A stretch of DNA of 39,913 bases from Peptococcaceae bacterium. Its GTDB lineage: Bacteria; Bacillota; Desulfitobacteriia; Desulfitobacteriales; Syntrophobotulaceae. The translations under genes were made by a program, and so were the position numbers. Position 1 is the first letter of the stretch. Every line of letters begins with the position of its first letter. Location of the stretch: NCBI GenBank assembly GCA_012839895.1, contig DUML01000007.1, forward strand, positions 1 to 39,913, written 5' to 3'. The notes under the pieces were generated by a model. It was not told the origin of the DNA, searched no databases, and saw nothing but the letters and a program-made list of their open reading frames with translations. This document shows positions 1 to 9,235 of the stretch, piece after piece.

Positions 1-20
1 AAGGAACTTTAAACCTATCT

Positions 21-203
21 GTCATTCTGAGCGCAGCGAAGAATCTTGCGAAGCCCTATTATAGATGTCATCCTGAGGGTGGAACACATTGTCATCCTGA
101 GGGCGGAACACATTGTCATCCTGAGGGCGGAACACATTGTCATCCTGAGGGCGGAACACATTGTCATCCTGAGGGCGAAGCCCGAAGGATCTGTATGAAG
201 GAT
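21..203 (+). repeat. GTCATCCTGAG-family repeat block with a 24-bp tandem array
   Basis: One copy of the dispersed repeat starts at 21 (GTCATTCTGAGCGCAGCGAA). From 67 to 162 there are four consecutive 24-bp units, GTCATCCTGAGGGCGGAACACATT, the first differing by one base (GGGTGG). A final copy at 163-192 reads through to GCGAAGCCCGAAGGATCT. All copies point the same way. The array probably arose by slippage or unequal exchange within one dispersed element. Open frames crossing it on the minus strand merely encode the repeat and are not genes. The rest of the 339 bases before fabD shows no gene or clear promoter. Confidence 0.9.
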
Positions 204-339
204 CTTCACAATAGAGGATTACAAGTCTGTATTGATTATCTGATTCAAACCAGATAGGTATAGGCAATAAACAGTTTGCACAAAGATAAAACATTTCTCT
301 GGAAAAGAGAGGAGCATCCAAATAAAGACGGAGGAAAAT

Positions 340-1275
340 ATGAAAAAAATTGCTTACCTTTTTGCAGGTCAGGGCTCCCAGTATGTGGGGATGGGTAAGG
401 ATTTGTACGACCACAGCCCATCAGCCCGTGAGATTTTTGCCTTAGCCGACGGGGAATTGGGCTACTCTTTAAGCAGCTTATGTTTTGAAGGGCCGCAAGA
501 GGAGTTAGATAAAACAGAAAACACTCAACCTGCGATACTCGCAGTCAGTATTGCCGCTTACCAAGCTCTAAGCGCGGAGGGCATTGTCCCCGCTGTTGTG
601 GCCGGCCTTAGCCTGGGGGAATATTCAGCCTTGGTCTGCAGTGGGGTCTTAGATTTTGCAGAAGCAGTGAAACTCGTCCAAAAAAGAGGCCGCTTCATGC
701 AGGAAGCGGTCCCTCAAGGTGTAGGAGGGATGGCTGCAATCCTGGGCCTTGAGACTGCCAAAGTGGAAAAGGCTTGTCAAGGAGCCCAAGGGGTAGGAGT
801 TGTCCAAGTGGCTAACTATAATTGCCCGGGGCAAGTAGTTATCTCCGGTGAGACCCAAGCCTTAGAACTGGCTGCGGCGAAGGCTAAGGAATTAGGAGCC
901 AAGAGGGTAATTCCTTTACCGGTCAGCGGCCCTTTTCATACGGAACTCCTCAAACCGGCTGCGGCCAGGCTTGCTCAGGAACTGGCAACTCTGGAACTGG
1001 AAGAACCGCGCATCCCGGTAATAGCTAATGTCACTGCCGATTACTTTAAAGACGCTGCCGAAATCCGTGACCTCCTCCCCAAACAGGTGATGAGTCCGGT
1101 TAAATGGGAAATGACCATTCGCAAAATGCTGGCGGCGGGTGTGGATACTTTTATTGAAATTGGCCCGGGCAATGCCTTGAGGGGATTTGTGAAAAAGATA
1201 GAACGCCAGGCCAATCTGCTTAATGTGGAGGACACGGAATCCTTGGCTAAGACTATAGACTTTTTAAACAAGTAG
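340..1275 (+). CDS. fabD: Malonyl-CoA:ACP transacylase
   Basis: FabD moves the malonyl group from malonyl-CoA to acyl carrier protein, giving the extender unit for type II fatty acid synthesis in the cytosol. The 311-aa protein has the family's usual length. It shows GQGSQ at residues 10-14, the nucleophile motif GLSLGE with Ser91, the conserved Arg116, and the catalytic His200 in SGPFH. The start follows a GGAGG at 330-334. It is the first gene of the fab-acc series in this window; the upstream partners (fabH, fabK, acpP, plsX) would lie to the left, outside. A repeat-bearing gap of about 230 bases separates it from fabG, so co-transcription is likely but not proven. Confidence 0.96.
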   Translation: MKKIAYLFAGQGSQYVGMGKDLYDHSPSAREIFALADGELGYSLSSLCFEGPQEELDKTENTQPAILAVSIAAYQALSAEGIVPAVVAGLSLGEYSALVCSGVLDFAEAVKLVQKRGRFMQEAVPQGVGGMAAILGLETAKVEKACQGAQGVGVVQVANYNCPGQVVISGETQALELAAAKAKELGAKRVIPLPVSGPFHTELLKPAAARLAQELATLELEEPRIPVIANVTADYFKDAAEIRDLLPKQVMSPVKWEMTIRKMLAAGVDTFIEIGPGNALRGFVKKIERQANLLNVEDTESLAKTIDFLNK

Positions 1276-1305
1276 GAGTATTGCTCATGTTGTCTGAATG
1301 ACCCA

Positions 1306-1440
1306 TGTCACCTTGAACGTTCCATGTCACCCTGAGCGTAGCGAAGGGTCTTACTAAGTGAAGAAAAGGCTTGTCCTGAATGAAATGACGGAGCTAATGC
1401 TTGAAAAAAGATCCTTCGCCATGGCTCAGGATGACAAGAG
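1306..1440. repeat. Head-to-head pair of GTCATCCTGAG repeats between fabD and fabG
   Basis: A plus-oriented copy (TGTCACCCTGAGCGTAGCGAAGGGTCTTAC, from about 1324) faces a reversed copy (GATCCTTCGCCATGGCTCAGGATGACA, 1410-1436). In RNA the two arms could fold into a long hairpin within the operon. A weaker copy precedes them at about 1306. No ORF of its own is visible. Confidence 0.8.
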
Positions 1441-1507
1441 CAGGTGAAGAATCTTTGCATGGATCAAGACAGGTTTTATGAATTTTTATACTTGCCAGGA
1501 GGTTATC

Positions 1508-2248
1508 ATGCTAAAAGGAAAAACGGCCTTAATCACCGGAGCCAGCCGGGGAATCGGCAAAGCTATCGCTTTAAAGCTTGCATCCGAAGGAGCCAATGTT
1601 GTCTTGAACTATGTTCATAATGAAGCCGCTGCCGCTGAAATAGTAGGGCAAATTGAGAATGCCGGTGGGCAAGCTTTGGCTGTCAAAGCTGATGTCAGTC
1701 TTTTTGAAGAAGCCGGGGAATTAGTGTCTAAAGCTAAGGATAAATTCGGATCGCTGGATATTCTGGTTAACAATGCCGGGATAACCCGGGACGGCCTCTT
1801 AATGCGAATGACGGAAGAAGATTTTGACCGGGTCTTAGAAGTTAACCTGAAAGGCGCTTTCAATTGTTGCCGTCATGCAGTGCCTATAATGGTTAAACAA
1901 CGTTCCGGCCGGATAATAAACATTACTTCTGTCGTCGGGCTTGTAGGCAATGCCGGGCAGGCCAATTATGCAGCTTCCAAAGCAGGCCTCATAGGTTTTA
2001 CGAAAGCTTTGGCCAAAGAGATTGGCAGCCGGTCGATTACCGTCAATGCTGTAGCCCCTGGTTTTATCGAGACTGATATGACTTCAGCCCTCTCAGAGGA
2101 AATTATCCAGGCGGCAAAAAATAGCACAGCTTTAAAAAGGCTGGGCCAACCGGAAGATGTTGCCGAACTGGTCTGTTTCTTGGCATCCCCCAAGGCCGGA
2201 TATATTACCGGCCAAGTCCTAAGCGTCGACGGAGGAATGGCTTTTTAG
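1508..2248 (+). CDS. fabG: 3-oxoacyl-ACP reductase
   Basis: FabG carries out the NADPH-dependent reduction of 3-oxoacyl-ACP to (R)-3-hydroxyacyl-ACP. It is a classical short-chain dehydrogenase of 246 aa, the standard FabG length. Visible motifs are the cofactor loop TGASRGIG (residues 10-17), NNAG (88-91), Asn113, and the catalytic Ser141, Tyr154 and Lys158. I start at ATG 1508 because AGGAGG at 1497-1502 is correctly spaced and the protein then begins [11 protein letters not shown] like its relatives. An in-frame ATG at 1478 would add ten non-homologous residues with no ribosome site. The stop overlaps the ribosome site of fabF, so the two are tightly coupled. Confidence 0.96.
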   Translation: MLKGKTALITGASRGIGKAIALKLASEGANVVLNYVHNEAAAAEIVGQIENAGGQALAVKADVSLFEEAGELVSKAKDKFGSLDILVNNAGITRDGLLMRMTEEDFDRVLEVNLKGAFNCCRHAVPIMVKQRSGRIINITSVVGLVGNAGQANYAASKAGLIGFTKALAKEIGSRSITVNAVAPGFIETDMTSALSEEIIQAAKNSTALKRLGQPEDVAELVCFLASPKAGYITGQVLSVDGGMAF

Positions 2249-2261
2249 GAGGAATAATGAA

Positions 2262-3506
2262 ATGAAAAAAAGAGTAGTGATAACCGGGTTGGGAGCTGTC
2301 ACCCCTCTCGGTAATGATGTCCAGAGCTTGTGGCAGGCTGTTAAAGAAGGGAAAAACGGTATCGCTGAAATTACCGCTTTTGATACCACAGGTTTTAAAG
2401 CAACTTTAGCGGCGGAGGTTAAAGACTTTGAGCCGGAGAATTACCTGGATAAAAAAGAAGTTAAGCGCATGGATCGCTATTGCCAGTTTGCGCTGGCGGC
2501 TGCGGAAGAAGCCTATCGAGATGCCGGACTGGATAATGCCGAAATCGATCGGGAGAAGTTTGGGGTTATGGTCGGCTCGGGGATTGGCGGCCTCTTAACT
2601 ATTGAAGAACAGCACTTCCGCCTTTTGGAAAAGGGTCCCGGAAGGATTTCCCCTTTCTTTATTCCCATGGCGATAAGCAACATGGCTGCCGGCAATATTG
2701 CAATTAAGTTACAGGCCAGAGGGCTCTGCACCTCAATGGTCACAGCTTGTGCCACCGGTACCCACTCCATAGGGGAAGCTTTTCAAAAGATTCGGGACGG
2801 GCAAGCGGATATTGTTATCACCGGCGGAGCGGAAGCCCCGATTACCCCTTTGGCGGTAGCCGGCTTTAGCTCCATGACCGCTTTAAGCAGCAGTTCCGAC
2901 CCTTTGAGGGCGTCTATTCCTTTTGATAAGGAAAGAGACGGTTTTGTGATGGGGGAAGGGGCAGGGATATTGGTGCTGGAATCCTTGGAACATGCCCTAA
3001 AACGCGGAGCCAGGATTTATGGTGAACTGGTTGGCTATGGCGCTACTTGCGATGCCTATCATATGACGGCGCCCGCTCCCGGCGGGGAAGGCGGGGCGAG
3101 AGCCATGAAGCTGGCTTTAGCTGAAGCAGGCTTAAAACCCCAGGATATTTCCTACATTAACGCGCATGGCACCAGCACACCTTATAACGATAAATTCGAA
3201 ACAGATGCCATTAAGACCGTTTTCGGTCAAGCTGCTTATAATATTCCCGTAAGTTCCACCAAGTCCATGACCGGCCACCTGCTGGGAGCGGCCGGCGCAG
3301 TGGAAGCGATAATTTGCGTTAAAGCAGTTGAAGAAGACTTTGTTCCGCCTACCATCGGCTATAAGTGCCCGGATGAAGAATGCGACTTAGATTATATTCC
3401 AAATACCGGGCGTCATCACCGGGTAAACTATGCCCTATCTAATTCTTTGGGTTTTGGTGGGCACAACGCTACTATCATCTTTAAAAAATGGGTAGAGGAT
3501 AATTAA
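2262..3506 (+). CDS. fabF: Beta-ketoacyl-ACP synthase II
   Basis: FabF condenses malonyl-ACP with a growing acyl-ACP in the elongation cycle. The 414-aa length is typical. The Cys-His-His thiolase-fold site is complete: Cys163 in TACATGTHS, His302 in NAHGTST, Lys334, and His339 in [10 protein letters not shown]; the C-terminal glycine-rich NSLGFGGHN is also present. An AGGAGG at 2247-2252 overlaps the fabG stop codon and sets the start. It sits between fabG and accB with almost no spacer, so it is probably made from the same message. Confidence 0.96.
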   Translation: MKKRVVITGLGAVTPLGNDVQSLWQAVKEGKNGIAEITAFDTTGFKATLAAEVKDFEPENYLDKKEVKRMDRYCQFALAAAEEAYRDAGLDNAEIDREKFGVMVGSGIGGLLTIEEQHFRLLEKGPGRISPFFIPMAISNMAAGNIAIKLQARGLCTSMVTACATGTHSIGEAFQKIRDGQADIVITGGAEAPITPLAVAGFSSMTALSSSSDPLRASIPFDKERDGFVMGEGAGILVLESLEHALKRGARIYGELVGYGATCDAYHMTAPAPGGEGGARAMKLALAEAGLKPQDISYINAHGTSTPYNDKFETDAIKTVFGQAAYNIPVSSTKSMTGHLLGAAGAVEAIICVKAVEEDFVPPTIGYKCPDEECDLDYIPNTGRHHRVNYALSNSLGFGGHNATIIFKKWVEDN

Positions 3507-3507
3507 A

Positions 3508-3966
3508 ATGAATTTTAAAGAAATTCAGGACTTAATTAAAATACTGGATGAATCAAGCTTAACTTACCTGGAACTGGAGCAGGATGGATTAAAAATAATA
3601 CTCAAGAAAGAGTCGGAAAAGGCCGCCGTTAAGGAGCAAACTTCAGTAAGCCCCCTTTCTTCCCCGGAGCAAATCATTTCCACCGGATCAGGCGGGGGGC
3701 AGGAGGCCGGAGAACAGCAACTTGAAGGAGAAGTTATCAAGTCGCCGCTAGTCGGAACCTTTTATGCCGGGCCAGCCCCCGGTGCTGAGCCGTTTGTGAA
3801 GGTGGGCAGCAAGGTAAAAAAAGGGGATACCTTATGTATCATTGAAGCCATGAAACTGATGAACGAAATCGAAGCGGAACAAGACTTGGTAATTTTGGAC
3901 ATCTTCGTCCAAGACGGGCAGATGGTGGAATACGGCCAACCTCTTTTTTGCACCAGCCAGGCATAA
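3508..3966 (+). CDS. accB: Biotin carboxyl carrier protein of acetyl-CoA carboxylase
   Basis: AccB carries the biotin that shuttles carboxylate between AccC and the AccDA transferase. The 152-aa protein has an N-terminal helical segment, a flexible Ser/Gly/Gln-rich linker at about residues 40-75, and a C-terminal biotinyl domain from about 76. The biotinylation motif EAMKLM places the modified lysine at Lys116. It begins one base after the fabF stop. The biotin ligase (7982) and biotin transporter (9236) that would supply the cofactor are in the same gene series. Confidence 0.96.
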   Translation: MNFKEIQDLIKILDESSLTYLELEQDGLKIILKKESEKAAVKEQTSVSPLSSPEQIISTGSGGGQEAGEQQLEGEVIKSPLVGTFYAGPAPGAEPFVKVGSKVKKGDTLCIIEAMKLMNEIEAEQDLVILDIFVQDGQMVEYGQPLFCTSQA

Positions 3967-4043
3967 ATTGCCGGGCAAAAAATGGGACAAAAACAGAGTT
4001 AAAAATAAAAGCTGTCAAAAGCAAGAAGGAGTCTAATAATAAA

Positions 4044-4466
4044 ATGCTGGGAATTAAAGAAATTCAAGAAATAATACCCCATCGCTATCCTTTTCTGCTG
4101 ATTGATAAAATCGAAGAATTGGAAGAAGGCCAAAGGGTAGTGGCTTCCAAAAACGTTACTATGAACGAATACTTCTTTCAGGGCCATTTCCCTCAGGAAC
4201 CTGTCATGCCGGGAGTATTAATAATCGAAGCTTTGGCTCAAGCCGGAGCGGTGGCAATTCTAAAAATGGAAAAAAACCGGGGCAAAACAGCCTATTTTGC
4301 GGGTATTAATAATGCCAAGTTCAGAAGAAAAGTTGTTCCCGGCGACGTCCTCAGGCTGGAAGTACAAATAATTAAAATGAAAGGCCCAGCCGGAATAGGC
4401 AAAGCTAAAGCTACCGTAGACGGACAAACCGCGGCCGAAGCTGAATTAATGTTTTTTATCGGTTAA
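4044..4466 (+). CDS. fabZ: 3-hydroxyacyl-ACP dehydratase
   Basis: FabZ dehydrates (R)-3-hydroxyacyl-ACP to trans-2-enoyl-ACP and has a hot-dog fold. From ATG 4044 the protein has 140 aa and starts [21 protein letters not shown], like known FabZ proteins. The catalytic His48 lies in [11 protein letters not shown] and Glu62 follows in the central helix. The frame is open further upstream to 3948, overlapping accB, but that extension is lysine-rich and unlike the family. AAGGAG at 4026-4031 lies about 12 bases before the chosen ATG, a rather long spacing. The placement between accB and accC is common in Clostridia. Confidence 0.94.
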   Translation: MLGIKEIQEIIPHRYPFLLIDKIEELEEGQRVVASKNVTMNEYFFQGHFPQEPVMPGVLIIEALAQAGAVAILKMEKNRGKTAYFAGINNAKFRRKVVPGDVLRLEVQIIKMKGPAGIGKAKATVDGQTAAEAELMFFIG

Positions 4467-4477
4467 GAGGTGAAATC

Positions 4478-5824
4478 TTGTTCAATAAAATCCTTATAGC
4501 CAACAGAGGGGAGATAGCAGTTCGAATTATCAGAGCCTGCCGGGAATTAGGTATTCAGACCGTTGCTGTTTATTCCGAAGCTGACCGGGAGGCTTTGCAT
4601 GTTGATTTGGCCGATGAGGCCGTGTGCATAGGCCCGGCCAGAGCCAAGGAAAGCTATCTTAACACCGAAAACATCATCAGTGCCACAGTTTTAACCAGAG
4701 CGGAAGCTATCCACCCCGGCTTTGGCTTTCTGGCTGAGAACAGCAAATTTGCTGAAATGTGCCGGGAATGCAATATTACTTTTATTGGCCCTGCCCCGGA
4801 AGTGATTGAACGTATGGGTAACAAAGTCAAAGCCAGGCAATTAATGAGTGAAGCGGGAGTGCCGATAGTGCCTGGGGCGGAAGGGGAATTGCAGGATTTA
4901 AAACAAACGGCGAAAGCTGCCAAAAGCCTTGGCTACCCTGTAATGCTCAAAGCCTCGGCCGGCGGCGGTGGCAAAGGGATCAGAATAGTGAGGAGCGCCG
5001 AAGAGCTGAGGAAGGCCTACGATACCGCTAAATCTGAAGCCAAAGCCGCTTTCAATAACGATTGCCTCTATTTGGAGAAATATATCGAGGAGCCCAGGCA
5101 TATTGAGTTTCAGATTTTGGCCGATAATTATGGGCATATAGTTCATTTGGGAGAGAGGGATTGTTCCATACAACGCCGTAACCAAAAAGTGATTGAAGAA
5201 GCCCCTTCCACGGTCTTGAGTCCCAAACAAAGAGAAAAAATGGGAGAAGCAGCGATTCGGGCAGCAAAAGCGGTTGGTTACCAAAGCGCCGGTACGATTG
5301 AATTCCTGGTGGATAAGAACGGCTCCTTTTACTTCATGGAAATGAATACGCGGATTCAGGTGGAGCATCCGGTAACGGAAATGATTACAGGCATAGATAT
5401 TGTCAAGGAGCAAATTAAAATCGCTGCCGGGGAAAAACTGAACATTAAACAAGAGGATGTCCAAATTAAAGGGCATGCCGTGGAATGCCGGATTAATGCC
5501 GAAAATCCTTTTTTAGGGTTCAGGCCTTCTCCCGGCAAAGTCAATATCCTGCTTTGGCCGGGGGGAAGCGGGGTACGTGTTGACAGCGCTCTTTATAATG
5601 GTTATACTATCCCACCCAATTACGATTCTATGATTGCCAAGCTAATTACCCACGGAAAAGATCGCTATGAAGCTCTTAACAAAATGCGGCGGGCTTTGGC
5701 GGAATTCGTTATCGAAGGGATTGACACCAACATCGAATTCCTTTTCCAGATCCTTAATAACGAAAATTTTATTAACGGGAAAATTGATACTTCTTTCCTT
5801 GCCAAGGAATTTAATTTAAAATAA
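4478..5824 (+). CDS. accC: Biotin carboxylase subunit of acetyl-CoA carboxylase
   Basis: AccC uses ATP and bicarbonate to carboxylate the biotin of AccB. The 448-aa length is standard. It has the N-terminal domain (KILIANRGEIAVRIIRA), the ATP-grasp glycine loop KASAGGGGKG (158-167), Lys116, the EFQ and RDCSIQRR segments, and EMNTRIQVEHPVTE (287-300) holding catalytic Glu288, Asn290 and Arg292. The start codon is TTG at 4478, supported by AAGAGGTGAA eight bases upstream and by the exact match to the family N-terminus (MFNKILIANRGE). It follows fabZ by 11 bases. After it the operon is interrupted by an AT-rich gap. Confidence 0.97.
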   Translation: MFNKILIANRGEIAVRIIRACRELGIQTVAVYSEADREALHVDLADEAVCIGPARAKESYLNTENIISATVLTRAEAIHPGFGFLAENSKFAEMCRECNITFIGPAPEVIERMGNKVKARQLMSEAGVPIVPGAEGELQDLKQTAKAAKSLGYPVMLKASAGGGGKGIRIVRSAEELRKAYDTAKSEAKAAFNNDCLYLEKYIEEPRHIEFQILADNYGHIVHLGERDCSIQRRNQKVIEEAPSTVLSPKQREKMGEAAIRAAKAVGYQSAGTIEFLVDKNGSFYFMEMNTRIQVEHPVTEMITGIDIVKEQIKIAAGEKLNIKQEDVQIKGHAVECRINAENPFLGFRPSPGKVNILLWPGGSGVRVDSALYNGYTIPPNYDSMIAKLITHGKDRYEALNKMRRALAEFVIEGIDTNIEFLFQILNNENFINGKIDTSFLAKEFNLK

Positions 5825-6028
5825 AATATCTAACATTAGTCACCTTTTAACTTTAGTTGGCATACTATATTGATTTAGCATTTTTATATTAATTTAATTA
5901 TTTACATTACTATTATTGACGAAAATACAACTTAAGAACGTGCAACTGAAGTATGTGCCATTGAGGAATGTACATTTAAAAATACAAGAAAAACATACAA
6001 TTTGAAAAACATACAATGGTTGATGCCA
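5825..6028. other. AT-rich gap between accC and accD
   Basis: About 200 bases, much richer in A and T than the flanking genes. I see no ORF, no convincing terminator and no Shine-Dalgarno motif near accD. Two weak promoter-like starts (TTTACA at 5901 and TTGACG at 5916) lack a good -10 partner. The string AAAACATACAAT occurs twice close together at the 3' end. It could contain a secondary promoter for accDA. Confidence 0.4.
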
Positions 6029-6904
6029 ATGTTTAAAATTAATCATTTTTTTAAAAAACCACGCTATTTAGTTCTAGAACAGAATAAACCCAGGGAGGGG
6101 GCAGTTGAAAAAAACAACCTGCCCGCTATCCCTAACGGGCTTTGGCTTAAATGTGATCAATGTGGGGAAACCATTTACAAAAAGGATCTTAGCCAAAACA
6201 ACAAGGTTTGCCCTAATTGCGGTTACCACTATCGTCTTACGGCCTGGGAAAGAATTGATTTAATAATGGATACCGGGACTTTTAAAGAGATTAATGCCCG
6301 GCTTACAAGCCTGAATCCTCTGTCTTTTCCCGGTTATGAGGAAAAGATTCAAATAAACCAAGAAAAGACTGGGCTTATGGAAGCAGTAGTGACCGGTTAC
6401 GGTAAAATTCACGGCCTTGATGCCGTAGTAGTTGTCATGGACAGTAGGTTTATGATGGGAAGCATGGGTTCTGTAGTTGGAGAAAAAATCACCCGGGCTT
6501 TTGAACTGGCTACAGCCAAAAGCATACCGATAATTGTATTTACCGCTTCAGGCGGCGCCAGGATGCAGGAAGGAATGCTGTCACTCATGCAAATGGCCAA
6601 AACCTCTGCCGCAGTAGCCAGGCATAATCAAGCCGGAGGTCTCTATATCACGGTCCTTACAGATCCGACCACCGGAGGGGTGACAGCCAGTTTTGCCATG
6701 TTAGGGGATATAATCCTTGCAGAGCCGGGTGCCCTGATCGGGTTTGCCGGCAAAAGAGTCAGCGAGCAAACCATTGGCCAAAAGCTCCCGGAAGGTTTTC
6801 AGACCGCTGAGTTTTTACTGGAACATGGCTTTATTGATAAAATAGTCGCCAGAGAGCACTTGAAACTGACTTTGTCCAGATTATTAAAGATGCACTATCA
6901 CTAA
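6029..6904 (+). CDS. accD: Acetyl-CoA carboxylase carboxyltransferase subunit beta
   Basis: AccD forms, with AccA, the carboxyltransferase that moves CO2 from biotin to acetyl-CoA. From ATG 6029 it has 291 aa. It carries the N-terminal zinc ribbon with Cys42, Cys45, Cys61 and Cys64 and a crotonase-fold core with [29 protein letters not shown] and [12 protein letters not shown]. The start is uncertain: TTG 6002, ATG 6023 and ATG 6029 are all in frame and none has a good ribosome site. I prefer 6029 because the protein then starts [10 protein letters not shown], like other AccD. It is followed after a repeat element by accA. Confidence 0.93.
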   Translation: MFKINHFFKKPRYLVLEQNKPREGAVEKNNLPAIPNGLWLKCDQCGETIYKKDLSQNNKVCPNCGYHYRLTAWERIDLIMDTGTFKEINARLTSLNPLSFPGYEEKIQINQEKTGLMEAVVTGYGKIHGLDAVVVVMDSRFMMGSMGSVVGEKITRAFELATAKSIPIIVFTASGGARMQEGMLSLMQMAKTSAAVARHNQAGGLYITVLTDPTTGGVTASFAMLGDIILAEPGALIGFAGKRVSEQTIGQKLPEGFQTAEFLLEHGFIDKIVAREHLKLTLSRLLKMHYH

Positions 6905-6947
6905 CAAACAGCACTATTAGCAGTTTCTGTTATATGGATAATACTCT

Positions 6948-7023
6948 TGTCACTTCGTGAAGGCTTTGAAACGCCTTCACGCGCAGCGAGGGGTCTTCCG
7001 GGCAGAGCCTTCAGGATGACAAA
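6948..7023. repeat. GTCA...GATGACA repeat element between accD and accA
   Basis: A rearranged copy of the dispersed repeat, starting TTGTCACTTCGTGAAGGC and ending AGCCTTCAGGATGACAA. It contains a perfect 8-bp inverted repeat, GTGAAGGC (6957-6964) and GCCTTCAC (6973-6980), with an 8-base loop. The outer ends TTGTCA and TGACAA are also complementary, so the whole 76-bp unit could fold. It lies directly upstream of the accA ribosome site. Confidence 0.7.
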
Positions 7024-7040
7024 GGACAAGGAGATGTACC

Positions 7041-7985
7041 ATGCTGGAGCGGGAGAAAGATATAATGGAATTAAGCCAAAAGATTGAAGACTTACGCCGG
7101 TTTGCGGAAGAAAAGCAAGCAGATTTCGCCGCTGAAATTCAAATCCTGGAAGAGAAATTGGCAAAAATGAAAAAAGAAGCAGCGGAAAACTTAAGTCCTA
7201 TGGATAAACTAACCCTTTCCAGGATGATTGAAAGGCCTACAGCCTTGGATTATATCGAAACAGTTTTCAGCGGTTTCATTGAATTGCACGGTGACCGGAA
7301 GTCCCGGGATGACCCCAGTATAATCGGCGGATTGGCCAGGCTGGGTGACCGGCCGGTTACTGTTATTGGCCAGCAAAAAGGGAGAAATCTCAAGGAAAAC
7401 GTCAAAAGAAATTTTGGCATGCCCAGCCCCGAAGGTTTCCGCAAAGCCCTAAGGTTGATGAAACAAGCCGAAAAGTTTAAAAGGCCTGTTATTTGTTTTA
7501 TCGATACACCAGGAGCAGACCCGGGAGTAGGGGCGGAAGAAAGGGGGCAGGGCGAAGCTATCGCCACAAACCTCATGGAAATGGCTGCTTTGCGCACCCC
7601 GATAATCGCTATTGTTATCGGAGAAGGAGGCAGCGGCGGTGCTTTGGCTCTCTCTGTAGCCGACCAAATCTGGATGCTAGAGCATTCGGTCTATTCCGTG
7701 CTTTCACCGGAAGGTTTTGCCAGCATTCTTTGGAAAGACGCTACCCGGGCCAAAGAAGCAGCTGGGCTTATGAAAATAACAGCCCAGGATTTAAAGGAAC
7801 TGGGGATAATAGATAAAATTTTGCCTGAACCTCCTGGAGGTGCCCATAAGGATTTGAAGGAGATGGCCAAAGTGATTAAAGAAAATCTCCTGCAGGTCCC
7901 GTTTCAGAGTTTAAGCGCCAATATTAAGGAAGTAGTAGAGCAAAGGTATGCCAAATACCGTAGAATAGGGGCTTATTTGGAATGA
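7041..7985 (+). CDS. accA: Acetyl-CoA carboxylase carboxyltransferase subunit alpha
   Basis: AccA is the partner of AccD in carboxyl transfer to acetyl-CoA. The 314-aa length fits. Residues 1-55 form a charged helical N-terminus typical of AccA. The crotonase-type core includes GDRKSRDDPSIIGG, NFGMPSPEGFRKALRLM, FIDTPGADPG, AEERGQGEAIA and the oxyanion-loop region IGEGGSGGALAL. An AAGGAG at 7028-7033 supports ATG 7041. The last codons overlap the birA start (ATGA at 7982-7985), indicating translational coupling. Confidence 0.96.
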   Translation: MLEREKDIMELSQKIEDLRRFAEEKQADFAAEIQILEEKLAKMKKEAAENLSPMDKLTLSRMIERPTALDYIETVFSGFIELHGDRKSRDDPSIIGGLARLGDRPVTVIGQQKGRNLKENVKRNFGMPSPEGFRKALRLMKQAEKFKRPVICFIDTPGADPGVGAEERGQGEAIATNLMEMAALRTPIIAIVIGEGGSGGALALSVADQIWMLEHSVYSVLSPEGFASILWKDATRAKEAAGLMKITAQDLKELGIIDKILPEPPGGAHKDLKEMAKVIKENLLQVPFQSLSANIKEVVEQRYAKYRRIGAYLE

Positions 7986-8788
7986 AGCAGGAAGTTATCG
8001 CCCGCTTAACCCGGACGGAATTTATCGGCAAGAAAATAATCATTCACCAAAACATAGATTCCACTAACTGCGAAGCCAAACGCCAGGCAAGTCATTTAGA
8101 AGAGGGCACTGTTATTATCAGTGAAGTGCAAACAGCAGGCCGAGGGCGTCTCGGCCGGGAATGGGCTTCCCCTGCCGGTAAAGGTATTTGGCAGACAATA
8201 GTTTTAAAACCTAACCTGTCCCCGCCGAAGGTTCCTCAGCTTACCCTGGTGGCTGCTGCTGCGGTATACTTGGCTGTAGAAAAAGTAGACCCGAATCTTG
8301 GCAAGATCCTCAAAATAAAATGGCCAAATGATATTTATCTTAGAGAGAAAAAAGCCGGGGGAATACTGACCGAAATGCAGGTCAGCGCAGATCAAGTCCG
8401 GTGGGTAGTCGTAGGTATAGGTTTAAATGTTAACCTTACAGAGAATGATTTCCCGGAGGATTTAAGGGGGAAAGCTACTTCTTTTCTTCTCGAAACTGGC
8501 CGGTCATATGACCGCAATATAATAACAGCTGAGATCTTTAATGCCTTTGAGCCCCTCTATCTGGAATTCCTGGAAACGGGTGAGTTGGGAACTTCACTGG
8601 AAATTTGCCGGCAACATTCGGCAGTTATTGGCCGGAAAGTGATACTAAGCCACGGAGGGTCGGAAAAAGAAGCTCAAGTCTTAGACCTCGGCCCGCAAGG
8701 GGAATTAATAATCCGTCTGATTGAAGGCGATATCACTTCTGTCGTCTCCGGGGAAGTTTCCCTTAAAGTGTCCGATCACACTTATTAG
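7982..8788 (+). CDS. birA: Biotin-[acetyl-CoA carboxylase] ligase, catalytic type without DNA-binding domain
   Basis: The enzyme makes biotinyl-AMP and transfers biotin to the AccB lysine. The 268-aa protein starts almost directly with the catalytic domain: GRGRLGR (53-59), KWPNDIY (113-119), KAGGIL (124-129), GIGLNVN (145-151), and a small SH3-like C-terminal domain from about 212. The N-terminal winged helix of BirA repressors is absent, so it is a group I ligase and should not itself regulate biotin genes. It overlaps accA by four bases, joining cofactor attachment to synthesis of the target enzyme. Confidence 0.93.
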   Translation: MKQEVIARLTRTEFIGKKIIIHQNIDSTNCEAKRQASHLEEGTVIISEVQTAGRGRLGREWASPAGKGIWQTIVLKPNLSPPKVPQLTLVAAAAVYLAVEKVDPNLGKILKIKWPNDIYLREKKAGGILTEMQVSADQVRWVVVGIGLNVNLTENDFPEDLRGKATSFLLETGRSYDRNIITAEIFNAFEPLYLEFLETGELGTSLEICRQHSAVIGRKVILSHGGSEKEAQVLDLGPQGELIIRLIEGDITSVVSGEVSLKVSDHTY

Positions 8789-9192
8789 AACGTAGTGAAG
8801 AATCTTTAACCCATTTGTCATCCTGAGCGCAGCGAAGGAACCTTACATCCATTTGTCATTCTGAGCGAAGCGAAGGAACCTTACATCCATTTGTCATTCT
8901 GAGCGAAGCGAAGAATCTTTTGAGCTAAGAAAAGGATCTTTATATAGATTCTGTTATTTACATTCAGGACAAGATCCTTCGGGCTTTGCCCTCAGGATGA
9001 TACGGGGAAAGAATGCAGTGTAGGTCTGTCCAAAACGTAATAACGTAATAAAGGTATGTTCTGAGCGAAGAACTTTACAAACTCTAAAGACCCTTCGCTT
9101 CGCTCAGGGTGACCTAGCTCATGAAGAAGGCTTTTCGCTTCGCTCAGGGTGACCTAGCTCATGAAGAAGGCTTTTCGCTTCGCTCAGGGTGG
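8789..9192. repeat. Repeat block between birA and bioY
   Basis: The block has several parts. Plus-oriented copies form a 38-bp tandem unit (TTGTCATTCTGAGCGAAGCG... ending ACATCCAT) at 8815-8852 and 8853-8890, with a partial third copy from 8891. A reversed copy lies at 8971-9000 (GATCCTTCGGGC...CAGGATGA). From 9096 a 40-bp unit beginning CGCTTCGCTCAGGGTGACCT is repeated at 9096-9135 and 9136-9175, with a partial copy to 9191. The first and last sets are in opposite orientations, so arms far apart could pair. An ORF starting at 9121 is a repeat artefact. Confidence 0.85.
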
Positions 9193-9235
9193 CAATTGAA
9201 TACTAAAGCTATAATTCTATTGGAGGTATCACCTT

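Noticed and set aside
67-192. CRISPR-like array
   Set aside because: Units are directly adjacent with no unique spacers, so it is a simple tandem repeat.
15-414. Minus-strand open frames of 64 and 130 codons before and into fabD
   Set aside because: They translate the 24-bp repeat units (recurring RPQDDNVF or LRMTMCSA words) and overlap the start of fabD; no ribosome site or family.
4898-5476. Long minus-strand frame (192 codons) inside accC
   Set aside because: Antisense shadow of a highly conserved gene; no ribosome site.
7493-7816. Plus-strand frame of 107 codons inside accA
   Set aside because: Alternative frame of accA with an Arg/Gly/Ser-rich low-quality translation.
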